Positions 7,725 to 15,835 of a DNA stretch of 64,000 nt are shown one piece after another; the first letter of the stretch is position 1, and the number at the start of each line of letters is the position of its first letter. The notes under the pieces were generated by a model. It was not told the DNA's origin. It was given only the letters and a program-made list of their open reading frames with translations, and did not search any database. The stretch is taken from assembly GCF_900110575.1 (NCBI RefSeq), contig NZ_FOEF01000013.1, positions 1-64,000 on the forward strand, read 5' to 3'. This DNA is from Amycolatopsis saalfeldensis (GTDB lineage: Bacteria > Actinomycetota > Actinomycetes > Mycobacteriales > Pseudonocardiaceae). The translations under genes were made by a program, and so were the position numbers.

Positions 7725-8165
7725 ATGAACCGGCTGGTGCGCGGCGAGGACGGTCGCGACTGGGTGGTCCGTGCCCAGATGGAATGGCGTGCGCCGGTCA
7801 CGGCGGACGATTTCGAACACGATGTCGCGGGCACCTACGGCCCGGGGATCGCGATGATCGTGGTGACCGCGTTCCTCGCCGTGGTGCTGGTGGTGTGGAC
7901 GCCGGAACAGGTCCGCGTCCCGGCCTGGGTGTTCCTGGCACTGGTGCTGATCCTGCTGTTCTTCCCGCTGCGCTGGATCCTGCGCCGGCCGTGGACCGTG
8001 GTCGCCGAGACCGAGGGCGACATCAGCGGCGACCGGCCGTCGGAGCGCTGGGTCGGCACGATCCGGGGCATGTTCACGGTGACCGGCGAGGTCAAGCGGA
8101 TCTCGAAGACGATCCAGAAGCACTCGCTGCCGGACTTCGAAGGGCCGCTGCACCCGGTCGAATAG
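7725..8165 (+). CDS. Conserved two-span membrane protein
   Basis: 146 residues from ATG 7725, with GGGAGG nine bases upstream. The N-terminal cytoplasmic segment (MNRLVRGEDGRDWVVRAQ) is followed by two hydrophobic spans (about residues 45-65 and 72-88) separated by a short PEQVRVPAW loop, a basic RRPW motif, and a soluble C-terminus ending in LPDFEGPLHPVE. Length and layout look like a conserved actinobacterial family, but I cannot name it. It lies 63 bases upstream of the Fpg/Nei gene in the same direction and may share a transcript. Function unknown. Confidence 0.75.
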   Translation: MNRLVRGEDGRDWVVRAQMEWRAPVTADDFEHDVAGTYGPGIAMIVVTAFLAVVLVVWTPEQVRVPAWVFLALVLILLFFPLRWILRRPWTVVAETEGDISGDRPSERWVGTIRGMFTVTGEVKRISKTIQKHSLPDFEGPLHPVE

Positions 8166-8228
8166 GGCTCCGTCGAATACCGCTGGTCAGGCCTGGCTCG
8201 AACGGCCGCCGCGGGAGAGACTGGTGCC

Positions 8229-9089
8229 ATGCCCGAGTTGCCCGAGGTCGAAGCACTGGCTCATCACCTGCGTGAGAACGCCGTGGGCGCCACCGTGTTC
8301 CGGCTCGACGTCGCGTCGCTCAGCGTGTTGAAGACGGCGATGCCGCCGTACACCGATCTGCACGGCCGCGAGATCACCGGCGCGACGCGGCACGGCAAGC
8401 ACCTCGACGTGGTCCTCGGCGACCTGCACCTGATCGTCCACCTGGCGCGCGCGGGCTGGCTGCGCTGGTCGGACCAGCTGGCGCCGACACCGTTGAAGCC
8501 GGGCAAGGGGCCGATCTCGCTGCGGGTGCACCTGGAGTCGGCGACCGGGCCGGGGTTCGACCTCACCGAGGCCGGCACGAAGAAAGGCCTGGCCGTGTGG
8601 GTGGTCAAGGACCCGGGCGAGGTGGCGAGCGTCGCGCGGCTCGGTCCGGACGCGCTTGCGATCGACGCGTCCCAGCTGCGCGAGCTGTTCGCGGGCAAGG
8701 GCACGCGGCTGAAGTGGGCGCTCACCGACCAGTCGCTGATCGCGGGCATCGGCAACGCCTACTCCGACGAGATCATGCACAAGGCCAAGCTCTCGCCGTA
8801 CGCCACGGTCGGCAAGCTCGACGAGGGCGCGCTGGAGACGCTGGCCGCAGCCATCCACGACATCGAGAGCGACGCCGTCGAACGCTCGGTGGGCCAGAAG
8901 GCGGCCCGGCTCAAGGGAGAGAAGCGCTCGGGCCTGCGGGTGCACGCCCGCACCGGCCTGCCCTGCCCGGTCTGCGGCGACACCATCCGCGAGATCTCCT
9001 TCGCCGACAAGTCCTTCCAGTACTGCCCGACCTGCCAGACGGGCGGGAAGCCGCTCGCGGACCGCCGGATGTCGCGGCTGCTCAAGTAA
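8229..9089 (+). CDS. Fpg/Nei family DNA glycosylase
   Basis: 286 residues. It opens with MPELPEVE, so after Met removal the catalytic Pro and Glu sit at mature positions 1 and 2, as in formamidopyrimidine-DNA glycosylases and endonuclease VIII. The H2TH segment with GIGNAYSDEI is at about residues 172-185. The C-terminal zinc finger has paired Cys (PCPVCG and YCPTCQTG, about 239-264). Bifunctional enzymes of this family remove oxidised bases and cut the strand by beta/delta-elimination. The conserved Lys follows in the N-terminal domain (ATRHGKHLDV). Length is normal. The upstream membrane protein and the downstream kinase are unrelated in function, so it is probably a short operon at most. 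Confidence 0.9.
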   Translation: MPELPEVEALAHHLRENAVGATVFRLDVASLSVLKTAMPPYTDLHGREITGATRHGKHLDVVLGDLHLIVHLARAGWLRWSDQLAPTPLKPGKGPISLRVHLESATGPGFDLTEAGTKKGLAVWVVKDPGEVASVARLGPDALAIDASQLRELFAGKGTRLKWALTDQSLIAGIGNAYSDEIMHKAKLSPYATVGKLDEGALETLAAAIHDIESDAVERSVGQKAARLKGEKRSGLRVHARTGLPCPVCGDTIREISFADKSFQYCPTCQTGGKPLADRRMSRLLK

Positions 9090-9263
9090 CGCCGGGTCGG
9101 CCGCCGCCGAATCTCCACCTGAGATCACCGGTCCGGCCCGGCCGAAGCAGTCGTGGTGGAAGCGGGTCCACCGCTCGGGCTGAGCCTGCGTCACCCGGTC
9201 GGGGATCGGTACGATCTGCCCACCCTCGGTCGTCAGATCCGGACAGAAAGTGGGGAGCAGGCC

Positions 9264-10595
9264 TTGCACCCGGTCGGTCGAGCGCAGAGCATGGACGTCG
9301 TGTCCGCCTTCCCGTACGAGCAGGTTGTCCCGTGGGCCCTCGCCGGCGTGCTGGCGGTCGTGGCCCTGGTGCTGCTGTTCCGCGTGCGCCGGCCGAAGGG
9401 CGAGATCCAGGACGCCGTGCTGCAGGCCGTGCACCGCATGTCGAAGGCGACGCCGAACCTGCGCGCCGGGCTCGACGAAGAGGCCGCCAACCGGATGACG
9501 GCGGAGCTGCTCGAGGTGCTCGACTGCCTCGCCGTGGGCATCACCGACAGTGAAGGCACGTTGCTCTCCTGGGCGGGCGAGGCCACCGAGCACTACTTCG
9601 ACCTGGTCGAGGACATCGGCACCGCGCTGCGCAAGCACCGCCGCGCCGTCGCCGACCACAACAAGATGCCGTGCAACCACCGCGGCACCTGCAAGATGAA
9701 AACCGCCGCGATCGTGCCGATACTGGTCGAGGGCGAGGCCGAGGCGACGCTGATCGTGGTCGGGCGCACGCGGGGCAAGCTCGTGCAGATGGCCGAGGCC
9801 GTCGGGCAGTTCGTCTGCACGCAGTTCGAGCTGGCGCGCCTGGAAGAGTCCCGGAACCAGCTGCAGCAGGCCGAGATCAAGGCCCTGCGCGCGCAGATCT
9901 CGCCGCACTTCGTCTACAACGCGCTGAACACGATTTCCGCGCTGATCCGCACCGACCCCGAAGAGGCGCGGGAGCTGCTGCAGGACTTCGCGGACTTCAC
10001 GCGTTACTCGTTCCGCACCTCCGGCATGTACACCACGCTGGCCGAGGAGCTGCGCAACATCGACCGTTACCTGACCATCGAGAACGCCCGCTTCGGCGGC
10101 CGGCTCGAGGTCCGGATGAAGATCGCGCCCGAGGTGCTGAGCGTCGTCGTGCCGTTCCTGATCATCCAGCCACTGGTGGAGAACGCCGTGAAGCACGGCC
10201 TGGCGAGCAAGCCGAGCGGCGGCTGCGTCACCGTGATCGCGCAGGACTACGGCATGGAGGCGCTGATCAGCGTCGAGGACGACGGCATCGGCATGGACCC
10301 GCGCCAGCTCACCGACCTGAAGAACGCGCACCGCACCGGCGCCCACGTCGGCCTCGGCAACATCAACCAGCGCATGCGCCAGGTCTTCGGCGAGGACTAC
10401 GCGCTCACCGTCGACACCGCGCCCGGCGCGGGCATGAAGGTGACGCTGCGGGTGCCCAAGTTCAAGCTCGGCGTCCGCCCGAACATGCCGGACTATTCGG
10501 CCGACGTGCCGCCGCAGGGCGGGCCCGAAGAGGACGACTCCGTCGAGCACAACGGCGTGAACGGGTCGCGCTCGGGAATGCTGCCCGCGGTCTGA
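9264..10595 (+). CDS. LytS-type sensor histidine kinase
   Basis: 443 residues from TTG 9264, chosen because GGGGAG lies six bases upstream; ATG 9291 is the alternative. One membrane span near the N-terminus (WALAGVLAVVALVLLF) is followed by a GAF-like sensor region (about 60-190) containing CNHRGTCK, a helical linker, and the His_kinase domain with the phospho-acceptor in QISPHFVYNALNTISAL. An HATPase domain has FLIIQPLVENAVKHGL and VGLGNINQRM. Kinases of this class partner LytTR-domain regulators; one sits at 14431, five kilobases away, followed by a symporter. By analogy with BtsS/BtsR this pair probably senses a carboxylate and controls its uptake (inference). Confidence 0.85.
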   Translation: MHPVGRAQSMDVVSAFPYEQVVPWALAGVLAVVALVLLFRVRRPKGEIQDAVLQAVHRMSKATPNLRAGLDEEAANRMTAELLEVLDCLAVGITDSEGTLLSWAGEATEHYFDLVEDIGTALRKHRRAVADHNKMPCNHRGTCKMKTAAIVPILVEGEAEATLIVVGRTRGKLVQMAEAVGQFVCTQFELARLEESRNQLQQAEIKALRAQISPHFVYNALNTISALIRTDPEEARELLQDFADFTRYSFRTSGMYTTLAEELRNIDRYLTIENARFGGRLEVRMKIAPEVLSVVVPFLIIQPLVENAVKHGLASKPSGGCVTVIAQDYGMEALISVEDDGIGMDPRQLTDLKNAHRTGAHVGLGNINQRMRQVFGEDYALTVDTAPGAGMKVTLRVPKFKLGVRPNMPDYSADVPPQGGPEEDDSVEHNGVNGSRSGMLPAV

Positions 10596-10613
10596 GGTGG
10601 CTAGCCTGGTGGG

Positions 10614-11459
10614 ATGAGCGTTACCGACAAGCTGACTTCCCGCCTGCCCGTGCTCGGTGACCGGGGTGAGCGCAAGGACGTCGTCGCCGTGGTGAAGCTG
10701 CACGGTGTGATCACGCCTTCGCCCTCGCCGCTGGCGCGTGGCTCGATCAACCTCGCCACCGTCGAGACGGCGCTGACCAGGGCGTTCGGCTACGACCGGC
10801 TGAAGGCCGTGGCGCTGCTGATCAATTCACCGGGCGGTGCGCCGACGCAGTCCGGGCTGGTCGCGGAGCGGATCCGCCAGCTCGCGGACGAGAAGAACGT
10901 GCCGGTGCTCGCCTTCGCCGAGGACGTCGCGGCGTCCGGTGGTTACTGGCTGGCCTGCGCGGCCGACGAGATCTTCGCGCACCGCACGTCGATGGTCGGT
11001 TCCATCGGCGTGATCAGCGGCGGGTTCGGCTTCACCGGGCTGCTCGAGCGCTTCGGCATCGAGCGCCGGCTGCACACGGCGGGCGCGAACAAGTCGCGGC
11101 TCGACCCGTTCAGCCCGGAGAAGCCCGAGGACGTCGAGTGGCTGAAGAAGATGCACGGCCAGCTCCACGAGCTGTTCGTCGACTGGGTCAAGGAGCGCCG
11201 CGGCGCCCGGCTGGACGGCGCCGAGGACCTGTTCACCGGTGATGTCTGGCTCGGCCAGAAGGCGCTGGACCTCGGCCTGATCGACGGGCTCGGCTCGCTG
11301 CGCCAGATCATCGGCGAGCGGTACCCGGACGCCGAGATTTCCGTGGCAGAGCCGAAAAAGCCGCTGCTCGCGCGGCTCGGCATCGGCGCGCCCGCCGCGG
11401 CGTCCGCGCTGCTCGACGCCGTGACCACCAAGGCCGCCTGGTCCCGCTTCGGCCTCTGA
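10614..11459 (+). CDS. S49 family peptidase (SppA-like)
   Basis: 281 residues from ATG 10614. A crotonase-like fold with VVAVVKLHGVI, then LINSPGGAPTQSG, the nucleophile Ser in EDVAASGGYWLACAADEI, and the general-base Lys in GANKSRLDPF as in signal peptide peptidase A. A single catalytic domain is present, with no N-terminal transmembrane helix, so it resembles the short SppA/SohB-like forms acting on cleaved signal peptides or membrane proteins. It follows the kinase gene by 18 bases and probably shares its transcript. A GC-rich hairpin at 11469 ends the unit. Confidence 0.85.
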   Translation: MSVTDKLTSRLPVLGDRGERKDVVAVVKLHGVITPSPSPLARGSINLATVETALTRAFGYDRLKAVALLINSPGGAPTQSGLVAERIRQLADEKNVPVLAFAEDVAASGGYWLACAADEIFAHRTSMVGSIGVISGGFGFTGLLERFGIERRLHTAGANKSRLDPFSPEKPEDVEWLKKMHGQLHELFVDWVKERRGARLDGAEDLFTGDVWLGQKALDLGLIDGLGSLRQIIGERYPDAEISVAEPKKPLLARLGIGAPAAASALLDAVTTKAAWSRFGL

Positions 11460-11468
11460 GGCTGTTCC

Positions 11469-11500
11469 GGCTTCCCCGGCTCTGCCGAGGCCGGGGAGCC
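11469..11500 (+). terminator. Intrinsic terminator after the S49 peptidase gene
   Basis: GGCTTCCCCGGC and GCCGGGGAGCC form an 11-bp stem with one bulged T and a 9-base loop, ten bases after the stop codon. Confidence 0.6.
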
Positions 11501-11520
11501 GGTGGCCCTTGCCGCCTTAA

Positions 11521-11557
11521 GTGAATTAGCGCTAGCCTATGTGAATCAACGCTAGGG
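11521..11557. promoter_or_regulatory. Two direct-repeat operator half-boxes, 20 bp apart
   Basis: GTGAATTAGCGCTAGCC (11521-11537) and GTGAATCAACGCTAGGG (11541-11557) are direct repeats with exactly two helical turns between them. They sit 56-92 bases before the acyl-CoA ligase start. The operon also encodes a regulator with two TetR-type DNA-binding domains, the likely ligand of this pair. Confidence 0.55.
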
Positions 11558-11612
11558 CCGGTGAGGGAAACCGTTGCCGCCATTGAGGGTTCTGAACCGC
11601 AAAGGAGCGGCC

Positions 11613-13157
11613 ATGTACCTCACGCAGACGCTGCACCGGGCCCTGCAGCAGGGCCCGGACCGGCCGATGACCGTGTTCGGCGACCGGGTGCGCACGGTCG
11701 CGGAGTCGGCGGACCGCGTGGCCCGCCTGGCCGGCGCGTTACGCGGGCTGGGCGTCGGCTCCGGCGACCGCGTCGCGATCCTCGCCCTCAATTCGGACCG
11801 CTACCACGAATACCTGCTGGCCACGCCGTGGGCGGACGCGGTGCTGAACCCGGTGAACGTCCGGTGGAGCGCCGCCGAGATCGCGTACGCCCTGGAGGAG
11901 TCCGACACGCGGATCCTGCTCGTGGATGACACCTTCGTCCCGATGATCCCGTCGCTGCGGGAGAAGTTCCCCGGACTGTCCACAGTGGTCCATCTCGGCG
12001 ACGGCGCCGCGCCCGGGGGGCTGCTCTCCTACGAGGAGCTGATCGCCTCCTCCGATCCCATCGAGGACGCCCGGCGCGGCGGCGACGAACTGCTCGGCGT
12101 CTACTACACCGGCGGCACCACGGGCACCCCCAAGGGCGTGATGCTCAGCCACCGCAACCTGTTCACCTCCGCGATCGGCAGCCTCGCCACCGGCACGTTC
12201 CACACCCCGGGCGGGCGGCTGCTGCACTCCGCGCCGATGTTCCACCTGGCCGACGGCGCGTCGTGGGCCTCGGGCCAGCTGGTCGGCGCGACGCAGGTGA
12301 TGGTCCCGTCGTTCACCCCGACCGGCGTGCTCGAGGCCGTCAGCCGCGAGCAGATCACCGACGCGCTGCTGGTGCCGACCATGATCCAGCTGCTGGTGGA
12401 CCACCCCGACGTGCCGAAGTTCGACCTGTCGTCGTTGAAACACGTGGTCTACGGCGCGTCGCCGATCTCCGAGGCGGTGCTGGAACGCGCGCGCAAGACG
12501 TTCCCGGGCGCGGAGTTCACTCAGGCGTACGGGATGACGGAGCTTTCTCCCGTCGCCACGCTGCTGCTGCCCGCCGACCACGAGAACCCGTCGCTGCGCC
12601 GGTCCGCCGGGCGGGCCGCGCCGCACGCCGAGGTGCGCATCGTCGACCCGGACGACAACGAGGTGCCGCGCCACACCGTCGGCGAGGTGGTCAGCCGAGG
12701 CGACCACGTGATGCTCGGTTACTGGAACCGTCCCGAGGAGACGGCGACCGCGTTGCGCGGCGGCTGGATGCACACCGGCGACGGCGGCTACATGGACGAG
12801 AACGGCTACGTCTTCGTGGTCGACCGGATCAAGGACATGATCGTCTCCGGCGGCGAGAACGTGTACTCCGCCGAGGTGGAGAACGCGTTGGCCAAGCACC
12901 CGTCGGTGGCCGCGTGCGCGGTGATCGGCGTGCCCGACGACCGGTGGGGCGAGCGGGTGCACGCCGTGGTCGTGCTGCTGGACGGGCTGCAGGCCGACGA
13001 GGCCGGGCTGCGCGACTTCTGCCGGGACGCGATCGCCGGGTACAAGGTGCCGCGTAGCTTCGAGTTCGCCGAGGCGCTGCCCATGTCGGGCGCGGGCAAG
13101 ATCCTCAAGCGGGAGTTGCGCCGGCAGCACTGGGGCGAGCGCGAACAGGTGAACTGA
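11613..13157 (+). CDS. Acyl-CoA synthetase (AMP-dependent, FadD-like)
   Basis: 514 residues from ATG 11613, with AAAGGAG just upstream. The AMP-binding P-loop YYTGGTTGTPKGVMLSH lies at about residues 164-180. The adenylate-forming core motif QAYGMTEL is at about 306, and the hinge and C-terminal motifs YMDENGYVFVVDRIKDMIVSG (about 392-412) and AGKILKREL (about 500) carry the catalytic Lys. The enzyme activates a carboxylic acid to its acyl-adenylate and then to acyl-CoA; length fits medium/long-chain or aryl acid ligases, substrate unknown. It is followed nine bases later by a tandem TetR regulator, so acid degradation controlled by the acyl-CoA product is likely. Confidence 0.9.
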   Translation: MYLTQTLHRALQQGPDRPMTVFGDRVRTVAESADRVARLAGALRGLGVGSGDRVAILALNSDRYHEYLLATPWADAVLNPVNVRWSAAEIAYALEESDTRILLVDDTFVPMIPSLREKFPGLSTVVHLGDGAAPGGLLSYEELIASSDPIEDARRGGDELLGVYYTGGTTGTPKGVMLSHRNLFTSAIGSLATGTFHTPGGRLLHSAPMFHLADGASWASGQLVGATQVMVPSFTPTGVLEAVSREQITDALLVPTMIQLLVDHPDVPKFDLSSLKHVVYGASPISEAVLERARKTFPGAEFTQAYGMTELSPVATLLLPADHENPSLRRSAGRAAPHAEVRIVDPDDNEVPRHTVGEVVSRGDHVMLGYWNRPEETATALRGGWMHTGDGGYMDENGYVFVVDRIKDMIVSGGENVYSAEVENALAKHPSVAACAVIGVPDDRWGERVHAVVVLLDGLQADEAGLRDFCRDAIAGYKVPRSFEFAEALPMSGAGKILKRELRRQHWGEREQVN

Positions 13158-13166
13158 AGGAGAACC

Positions 13167-14312
13167 ATGGCCGCGCCGACGTCGCCCCCGAGGGGCACCC
13201 GGCCACGCAACCGCCGCGAGCTGATCATCGCGGCGGCCGGTGACCTGTTCGTCCGCGACGGCTACTCGCGGGTGGCGATGAGCGACATCGCCGAGGCCGT
13301 CGCGATTGGGCCATCCGCGCTGTACCGGCACTTCCGCGGCAAGCAGGAGCTGCTCGGGGCCGTGGTGCTGGACGCGTTCTCCACCATCGGCGCGGCGGTC
13401 GACGGCTCGGCCGACGTCTGCGCCGCGCTCGCCGACGCCGTCCTCGACCACCGCGGCCTCGGCGTCTTGTGGCAGCGCGAGTGCCGGCACTTGGACCCGG
13501 AAGAGCAGGAGAAGCTGGTCGCGCCGCTCGTCGGGCTGGCCGTTTGGCTCGCGGCCACCCTGCGCGACCGGCGGCGAGAGCTGACGGCCGAACACGCGGA
13601 CCTGCTGGCGTGGACCGTGCTCGGCGCGCTGATGAGCGTCTCGTTCCAGCGGGTGGAGCTGCCGCGGCCGGAGTACGTGGCCCTGCTGCGGGCGGTGGTG
13701 ACGGCCGTGGCCGACGTGGACCTGGCCGCGGCGCCGGCCGTGGCGACCCCGGCCGAGTCCGCGCCGGACCCGGAATCCCGCCGCGAGCTGCTGCTCGACG
13801 CCGCGATCCGGCTGTTCGCCGAGCGCGGGTTCGACGGCGTCGCGATCGAGGAGATCGCCGCGGCCGCGGGCATCGCCGGGCCGAGCATCTACCACCACTT
13901 CGCGAGCAAGCGCGAGCTGCTGCTCACCGCAATGCTCGACGGTGCCGAGCAGCTCGACCTCGGGCTCACGAAGGCGCTCGAGAAGCCTTCGCCGGACGCT
14001 GCGTTAGGGGAGCTTCTCGGCTCGTACGCCGGCTATTCCCTGACCCACCACGCCGTGGTCGAGGTGCTCGTGGCGGAGGTCGCGCCCGAACCCGAGCGGC
14101 ACCGGATGAGGCAGGCGCAGCACGACTACATCGCCGCGTGGGTGCGGCTGCTGCGCGAAACGCGCCCCGGGATGGGGCCGCAGGAAGCGCGCGTACGCGT
14201 CCAGGCCGTGCTGACCGTGCTCAACGACGTGAGCCGGACCCCGCATCTGCGCGCACTGCCCGGAATCGCCGGATACCTGCGCGCACTCGGGGTAACCCTG
14301 TTGGCCCTGTGA
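13167..14312 (+). CDS. Tandem TetR-family regulator with two DNA-binding domains
   Basis: 381 residues, about twice the usual TetR length, from ATG 13167 (AAGGAG upstream). The first TetR_N helix-turn-helix is at about residues 13-60 (IIAAAGDLFVRDGYSRVAMS, IGPSALYRHFRGKQELL). The second is at about 206-252 (LLDAAIRLFAERGFDGVAIE, IAGPSIYHHFASKRELL), each followed by a ligand-binding half. The two halves look like a fused dimer. It is co-transcribed with the acyl-CoA ligase, and the promoter carries two direct repeats 20 bp apart that match a covalently linked pair of DNA readers. Probably represses the operon until an acyl-CoA binds (inference). Confidence 0.9.
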   Translation: MAAPTSPPRGTRPRNRRELIIAAAGDLFVRDGYSRVAMSDIAEAVAIGPSALYRHFRGKQELLGAVVLDAFSTIGAAVDGSADVCAALADAVLDHRGLGVLWQRECRHLDPEEQEKLVAPLVGLAVWLAATLRDRRRELTAEHADLLAWTVLGALMSVSFQRVELPRPEYVALLRAVVTAVADVDLAAAPAVATPAESAPDPESRRELLLDAAIRLFAERGFDGVAIEEIAAAAGIAGPSIYHHFASKRELLLTAMLDGAEQLDLGLTKALEKPSPDAALGELLGSYAGYSLTHHAVVEVLVAEVAPEPERHRMRQAQHDYIAAWVRLLRETRPGMGPQEARVRVQAVLTVLNDVSRTPHLRALPGIAGYLRALGVTLLAL

Positions 14313-14430
14313 CCGTGCCGGACGCGTGACCGCGCTTTCCGGCAAAGGGGTCGTCCGCCGACCACTTCGGGGCAGAAGCCCGAGGCGGGACTGGACATTG
14401 CACTCGGCAATGGGCAGGATGCGATTCACT

Positions 14431-15252
14431 GTGAGTGCTCACGACGACACCCGGAAGCTCATCGTCCTGGCGGTGGACGACGAGCCAAACGGCCTGGACA
14501 TGCTGACCGAACGTCTCGAGAACAACCAGCACGTCGCCCGGGTCTTCAAGGCGCTGGACGCCTCCGACGCGCTGCGCCTGTTCTCGCACGACGACCCGGA
14601 GCTGGTGGCCCGGCGCGCAATGGGCCGCCCGACCGTCGACGCCGTGTTCGCCGACATCGACATGCCCGGATTGTCCGGCATGGAGATGTCCCGGGTGATC
14701 ACGGCGATGACCCCGTCGCCGGTGCTGGTGTTCGTCACCGGCCACGCCGAAGAGGCCGTGAACGCGTTCGACCTCGGCGCCGTCGACTACGTGCTCAAGC
14801 CGTTCCAGCAGGACCGGCTCGACCGCGCGGTCTCGCGTGTGCGCGAGAAGCTGACCGCGGCCGCCGCGCCGCCGCCCGGTCCGGGCCAGGGCGAGCCGGT
14901 GAAGAACGACGACGAGGTGATCCCCGTCGAGCTCGCGGGCACCACGAAGCTGATCCCGCGCTCGTCGGTCCGCTGGGTGGAGGCGCAGGGCGACTACGCC
15001 CGGCTGTTCACCACCGAGGGCAGCCACCTGGTCCGCATCCCGCTCGCCCAGCTCGAGGAACGCTGGGAGAAAGCCGGGTTCGTCCGCATCCACCGGTCGT
15101 TCCTGGTCGCGCTGCCGCTGATCACGGAGCTGCGCATGGGGCAAGGCGGCTACCAGGTCGTGATCGGCAACGAGGAGAAGGTGCTGCCGGTCAGCCGGCG
15201 CCACACCCGCGCGTTGAAGGACCGGCTGGTCGGCTCCGGCCGGGGCGGCTAG
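14431..15252 (+). CDS. LytTR-type response regulator
   Basis: 273 residues from GTG 14431; in-frame ATGs at 14410 and 14419 are possible. The receiver domain (about 1-130) has the acidic pocket AVDDEP, the phospho-acceptor Asp in VFADIDMPG, and Lys in YVLKPF. A Pro/Gly linker leads to the LytTR DNA-binding domain (about 165-270) with VRWVEAQGDYARLFTTEGSH, VRIHRSFLVALPLI and LPVSRRHTRALKDRL. The partner is the LytS-like kinase at 9264. It is followed closely by a membrane protein, an acetate-type symporter and its DUF485 companion, which are the likely targets. Confidence 0.9.
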   Translation: MSAHDDTRKLIVLAVDDEPNGLDMLTERLENNQHVARVFKALDASDALRLFSHDDPELVARRAMGRPTVDAVFADIDMPGLSGMEMSRVITAMTPSPVLVFVTGHAEEAVNAFDLGAVDYVLKPFQQDRLDRAVSRVREKLTAAAAPPPGPGQGEPVKNDDEVIPVELAGTTKLIPRSSVRWVEAQGDYARLFTTEGSHLVRIPLAQLEERWEKAGFVRIHRSFLVALPLITELRMGQGGYQVVIGNEEKVLPVSRRHTRALKDRLVGSGRGG

Positions 15253-15261
15253 CCCCCGACC

Positions 15262-15768
15262 GTGACCTCGTCCGAAGACCCCTACCACCGGCTGGCGAAC
15301 GGCGTCCGCAAACCGGACCCGACGCTGGGCCGAAAACCCGACGACCGCGCGGTCGTCGAGTCGGTGCCGTCCGCGCCCGAGCCGCTGCGCCCGGCCGAGC
15401 CCGCCCACGAACGGCCGAAGCGCACGCGGGTGGTCCTCGCGGACTCCCGCGCGTCGTCCGGCCGGATGCAGGCGCGGATGGAGCTGGAGGAGCAGACCAG
15501 CTGGGGGAAGCTGCTGGTCCGCGACCTGGTGAAGGTTCAGCTGCGGACCTCGGTGCTGTTCTCGCTGTTCGTGCTCTTGGTGCTCGGCTCGCTGCCGGTG
15601 CTGTTCTACGCGCTGCCGTCGTTCGCGCGGTTCACCGTGATCGGCATCCCGATCCCGTGGCTGCTGCTGGGAGTGCTGCCGTTCCCGTTCCTGTTCGTCG
15701 TCGGCCTCTGGTACAACCGGTTGGCCGAACGGCACGAACGCGACTTCGTCGACATGATCGAAAACTGA
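15262..15768 (+). CDS. Membrane protein of the LytTR-symporter operon
   Basis: 168 residues from GTG 15262, ten bases after the LytTR stop. The first 85 residues are hydrophilic, Pro/Arg-rich and probably cytoplasmic. Two strong transmembrane segments follow (about 94-117 and 123-148, TVIGIPIPWLLLGVLPFPFL). The end WYNRLAERHERDFVDMIE resembles the cytoplasmic tails of small subunits that accompany cation/acetate symporters. I do not recognise a named family. The position between regulator and transporter in one strand-consistent run suggests a role in transport or its sensing. Confidence 0.75.
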   Translation: MTSSEDPYHRLANGVRKPDPTLGRKPDDRAVVESVPSAPEPLRPAEPAHERPKRTRVVLADSRASSGRMQARMELEEQTSWGKLLVRDLVKVQLRTSVLFSLFVLLVLGSLPVLFYALPSFARFTVIGIPIPWLLLGVLPFPFLFVVGLWYNRLAERHERDFVDMIEN

Positions 15769-15835
15769 GCGCAGGGACCGGAAAGCCCCGGTAGCGGGCA
15801 TGACCGGACCACGCGCACGTGCGAGGATTCGAGCC

